Both the position numbers and the translations under genes were made by a program. This document shows, one piece after another, positions 61,504-64,000 of a stretch of DNA of 64,000 nucleotides. The stretch's first letter is position 1; the number at the start of each line of letters is the position of its first letter. Under the pieces are notes generated by a model. The model had not been told where the DNA came from. It did not search any database and worked only from the letters and a program-made list of their open reading frames with translations. The DNA comes from Heliobacteriaceae bacterium (GTDB lineage: Bacteria > Bacillota > Desulfitobacteriia > Heliobacteriales > Heliobacteriaceae). The stretch is from assembly GCA_028707535.1 (NCBI GenBank), contig JAQWAU010000003.1, positions 1-64,000 of the forward strand. Reading direction: 5' to 3'.

Positions 61504-62916
61504 TTACCGGCGGGGGCCGCCGGATTGCCGGGGTGCACCCATAAAGGGCAGGTTGCCTGAGGTGTTTGTGCTGGCTGCCGGCTGGCCTAAGGTACCGGTG
61601 ATGACGGTTTCTCCTTCGTTAAGACCTTTAAGGACTTCGTAATTGCGCACATCAGCCAAGCCGAGGCTGACCCGCCGGGGAACCGGCTGTCCGTCTTCAC
61701 CACGAACCAGAATGATACTCCGGGATTCCCGGTCGCTATTTGCGGCGGTTTCTTCCGGGGAGTCTCCTGTTCCTTGGCGGCGGGTATTCAGATAGGTGGT
61801 AGCGAAGGTGACACACCCTTTAGGAATGGTTAAAACATTTTCGCGCCGGTCGACGATGATGTTGATATTGGCCGGGAGGCCGGCTTTTAGTTCCGGGTAG
61901 TTTTCGTCCAACTGGACGATGATGTCGAAGATTTGGACGTTGGAGACGGTGTAAGCCTCCGGGGCAATTGCGCTGACCCGGCCGGTGAAGGTTTTGGCCG
62001 GGAAGGCGTTAACCGCAAATTCTACTTTTTGGCCCAGTTGGGTCCGGCCGATATCGGCTTCGTTAACCTGGGCCCGAAGTTGTAAGGTGGTGGAATTCAC
62101 CACAATAAACCCGTTGGCCCCACTGGTATTGTTGTTGTTAGCCGTGGCCCGCTGCCCTTCGGCGCCGTTCATGACACTGACGATCCCGTCGATCGGACTT
62201 ACCAGATTGGTGCCGGTCAGGTCTTTTTCCGCTGTCTGGATTTGGATCCGGCTATTTTCCACCTGGGTGGCGGCGATGGTGATTTCTTCCGGCCGACTGC
62301 CGGCCAGGAGCAAGTCCAGGGCCGCTTGGGCCTGGGCAAGTTTATTTTGGGCGTTGGCTAAATCAGTAGCGGCCTGGTCCCAATCAGCCTGGGGAACTGC
62401 CCCTGCTTCGAAAAGGGCCCTGGTTCTTGCCGCTTTCGTTTCGGCGAGATCCAAAGCTGCCTGGGCCATTTGGAATGTTGCTTGGGCCTGGATCAGTTCT
62501 TCCGGCCGGGCACCATTGGTCAATAGGGCCAGTCTGGCGGTGTTGCTTTCCAGGTTGGCGGTCGCCTGCCGGACTGTGGCCAGCAGGTTTTCATTGTCTT
62601 GTTCGGCCAACAATTGTCCTTTCGCTACCTGATCACCCACTTTAACGTGGATTTTTTTGACAATCTCCGCATTCTTAAAAGTTAAAGATACCGTGCTTAC
62701 GGGTTCCACCATGCCGCTGGCCGGAATCGTGCTGATCACGGCACCCCTTTTTACTGGGGTGGTCAAGTAGTTTATTTTGGCATTTTGGCTGCCGGCCCAC
62801 CAAGTGTAGCCGGCTACGGCGGTGACGCCGGCCAGCAGAAAAAGAATCAGCCACTTTTTGTGTTGCCTGATCCCGGTAAGGACCGGGTCTAGCCGGGAAA
62901 ATGGTGATCGGGTCAA
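61504..62916 (-). CDS. Efflux adaptor protein (HlyD/MacA family)
   Basis: A 470-residue membrane-fusion protein with one N-terminal helix (WLILFLLAGVTAVAGYTWWA), biotinyl-lipoyl halves (ISTIPASGMVEPVSTVSLTF and LVSPIDGIVSVMNGAEGQ), a long alanine-rich coiled coil between them, and a beta-barrel domain. In a Gram-positive cell it would couple the MacB-type transporter to substrate outside the membrane. TTG start with AAAGGAGGC eight bases upstream. Confidence 0.9.
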   Translation of the reverse strand: MTRSPFSRLDPVLTGIRQHKKWLILFLLAGVTAVAGYTWWAGSQNAKINYLTTPVKRGAVISTIPASGMVEPVSTVSLTFKNAEIVKKIHVKVGDQVAKGQLLAEQDNENLLATVRQATANLESNTARLALLTNGARPEELIQAQATFQMAQAALDLAETKAARTRALFEAGAVPQADWDQAATDLANAQNKLAQAQAALDLLLAGSRPEEITIAATQVENSRIQIQTAEKDLTGTNLVSPIDGIVSVMNGAEGQRATANNNNTSGANGFIVVNSTTLQLRAQVNEADIGRTQLGQKVEFAVNAFPAKTFTGRVSAIAPEAYTVSNVQIFDIIVQLDENYPELKAGLPANINIIVDRRENVLTIPKGCVTFATTYLNTRRQGTGDSPEETAANSDRESRSIILVRGEDGQPVPRRVSLGLADVRNYEVLKGLNEGETVITGTLGQPAASTNTSGNLPFMGAPRQSGGPRR

Positions 62917-63020
62917 TCTGGATGCCTCCTTTTGCCTTTAACACAATCGGCAAGAAGTCCCCTTCCTCAACACCCGCAGGTGTAGGGAGGTGAAGAATTG
63001 CCTGGGTTACCCTTTTCTCG

Positions 63021-63203
63021 TTGGAACAGGTGAAATCCGCAACAGACGCGCCCGGCAGAATCTACCGGTGCAAGTGCCGGTACGAGTTACACCGGGATAT
63101 ACACGGTGCCCGTAATATCCTGGCTAAAGCGAAATACGGCGAGATTATCGAGGGTGGGATCGCCATCCCGAAGCGGACCATGTATCTACGTCCGGCCGCC
63201 TAG
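63021..63203 (+). pseudogene. Remnant of a TnpB/OrfB-type transposase (C-terminal zinc ribbon)
   Basis: The 60-codon reading frame contains YRCKCRYELHRDIHGARNIL, which matches the C-terminal zinc ribbon and the RDxNxAxNIL end of IS605-family TnpB proteins. The N-terminal RuvC-like part is missing. Upstream, 62958-62992 has a hairpin-like stretch (CCCCTTCCTCAACACC, GGTGTAGGGAGGTG) that resembles IS605-type ends. A decayed insertion is the simplest reading. Confidence 0.6.
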
Positions 63204-63398
63204 CGGCCTAAGTAGCAGACTGCCTTGAACCGGGCCGATGGGAGGTTCACCTTTAATTATCCCTTAGTGAAGTGGCGGTTTTGTTTCAATCAGGTTACGG
63301 TTCTGTGACAGCGCCACAGGCTTTCGCTTGACCACGGCAGGAAATTACAACATTAAATCGAATCTAAAGAAATAACCGCAAGGAGGCATAGCGGGGGC

Positions 63399-63815
63399 AT
63401 GAATGCCAAGGAGATATGTTTATCGAGGCACTTAACCGGCCTGGTCATATTCGTCGGGGTATCAGCTATGATTACCGGTTTGACCTATATTGTTAACTTG
63501 CCGGGTCTAACCAGTGATGCCATTGGGTCTATGTTGCCATGGGGCTGGATTGTACTGTTCAACGGTGTGTTTACCCTTTGACCGGGCTTGAGGGACAACC
63601 AGGGTCTGAAGCACAAGAAAACGGGCCTCTCCGTAAGCCTTGGCGCTATGGTTCTACTGCAACTACCACCTATTCTGCTCTGGTTTTTCTTCAATGAACA
63701 GGTAATCGGCGACGGGCCGGTTGGACCTGTGGGTAACTGGTTATGGTCGGTGCCCCATATCGCTCTGGCTGCGGCAGCTACCTTCGCCCTCGGTCAGCGC
63801 GGTACGTCAACTTGA
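63399..63815 (+). pseudogene. Small membrane protein gene interrupted by an in-frame TGA
   Basis: Two reading frames of 60 and 75 codons lie in the same frame, separated by a single TGA at 63579-63581. Joined, they would encode about 138 residues with four hydrophobic helices (GLVIFVGVSAMITGLTYIV, MLPWGWIVLFNGVFTL, GAMVLLQLPPILLWFFF, WSVPHIALAAAATFALG). The ATG is preceded by AAGGAGG about 18 bases away. The family was not recognised; mobile-element or phage origin is possible. A nonsense mutation (for example TGG to TGA) is likelier than selenocysteine, as no SECIS hairpin was noticed. 63204-63398 holds no other recognised feature. Confidence 0.45.
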
Positions 63816-64000
63816 CATAGACGACCGGTAAACTGTATAGTATTCTTGACAGATTGTCCCAAGAACAGATGATCATATCATAAGCCAAAGTGGTGAAGAC
63901 AGGAATAGTCAATGGCTTAATTCCTTTCCAGAGAGGCCTTTCCCGGCTGGAAGAAGGCCAAGGAAGTTGTTGGCGGCCATCCTGGAGCTGTTGGGGACGA
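63816..64000. other. Unassigned sequence at the window edge
   Basis: No coding region, RNA or repeat could be supported. A TTGACA at 63848 may belong to a promoter, but no well-spaced -10 box follows. Confidence 0.3.

Noticed and set aside
63399-63815. Selenoprotein
   Set aside because: A TGA in frame is not enough; no SECIS-like hairpin was noticed after it and the region is next to decayed mobile DNA.

Overview
The window looks like the chromosome of an anaerobic, spore-forming member of the Bacillota (Clostridia/Limnochordia-like), with GC-rich coding sequence. The signs are sporulation-type genes (a bofC-like gene, spoIID, a Spo0E-like gene, sigI/rsgI), the conserved block bofC-ruvC-ruvA-ruvB-queH-queA-tgt-yajC-secD-secF-recJ-relA-dtd-hemZ-hisS-aspS, frequent GTG/TTG starts, two membrane-bound NiFe uptake hydrogenases and no respiratory-complex genes. 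The species cannot be fixed from sequence reading alone. No rRNA, tRNA or CRISPR array was seen.

Layout. 1-5.9 kb (minus strand): NiFe hydrogenase operon 1 (small subunit, large subunit, cytochrome b), then maturation genes hupD-hypC-hypD. 6.0-15.6 kb: a molybdenum/tungsten island. Four copies of the Moco/Tuco riboswitch occur here. One (plus strand, with its own terminator) precedes a BtuF-type substrate-binding lipoprotein. Two lie in tandem, each followed by its own terminator, ahead of a minus-strand operon encoding FecCD permease, ATPase, methyltransferase, two DUF364 proteins and an FmdE fusion. The fourth is internal to that operon and its 3' strand doubles as the Shine-Dalgarno of a coiled-coil DUF2325-like protein. 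A ModE-type regulator lacking the molybdate-binding domain closes the island. 15.6-19.1 kb: hydrogenase operon 2, a paralogue of operon 1 in the same order with equal-length large and cytochrome subunits. 19.2-21.4 kb (plus): DUF3842, the nickel protein CooT, nadE, yebC. 21.5-22.0 kb: an Lrp/AsnC regulator.

22.2-46.1 kb is almost all plus-strand housekeeping: recombination (ruvABC, recJ), queuosine (queH, queA, tgt), sigma-I and its anti-sigma factor, a SpoIID-like protein, secretion (yajC, secDF), cation efflux, stringent response (relA), D-aminoacyl-tRNA deacylase, a glyoxalase-II-like hydrolase, hemZ, two aminoacyl-tRNA synthetases and tcdA. 46.1-52.1 kb: trxA, rarA, then a PadR-controlled cluster of DUF5320, two NifX-like proteins, two ferredoxin-containing P-loop ATPases and Mrp, with a near-identical palindromic operator in front of padR and in front of the target operon. 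52.2-54.1 kb (minus): a dynamin-like GTPase whose leader carries what looks like a fluoride riboswitch plus terminator. 54.2-57.5 kb: iscR-iscS-iscU-mnmA. 57.5-62.9 kb: a PRC-barrel protein, a zinc-ribbon protein, an AI-2E-type permease and a MacAB-type efflux set. 63.0-64.0 kb: degraded mobile-element and membrane-protein fragments.

The strongest candidates for undescribed biology are the Mo/W island (6.0-15.5 kb), with tandem plus internal Moco riboswitches driving DUF364, FmdE-fusion, methyltransferase and DUF2325 genes not normally assigned to molybdate uptake, and the fluoride-riboswitch-controlled dynamin at 52.2-54.1 kb. Riboswitch and family assignments are by motif recognition and were not checked with covariance models or profile searches.
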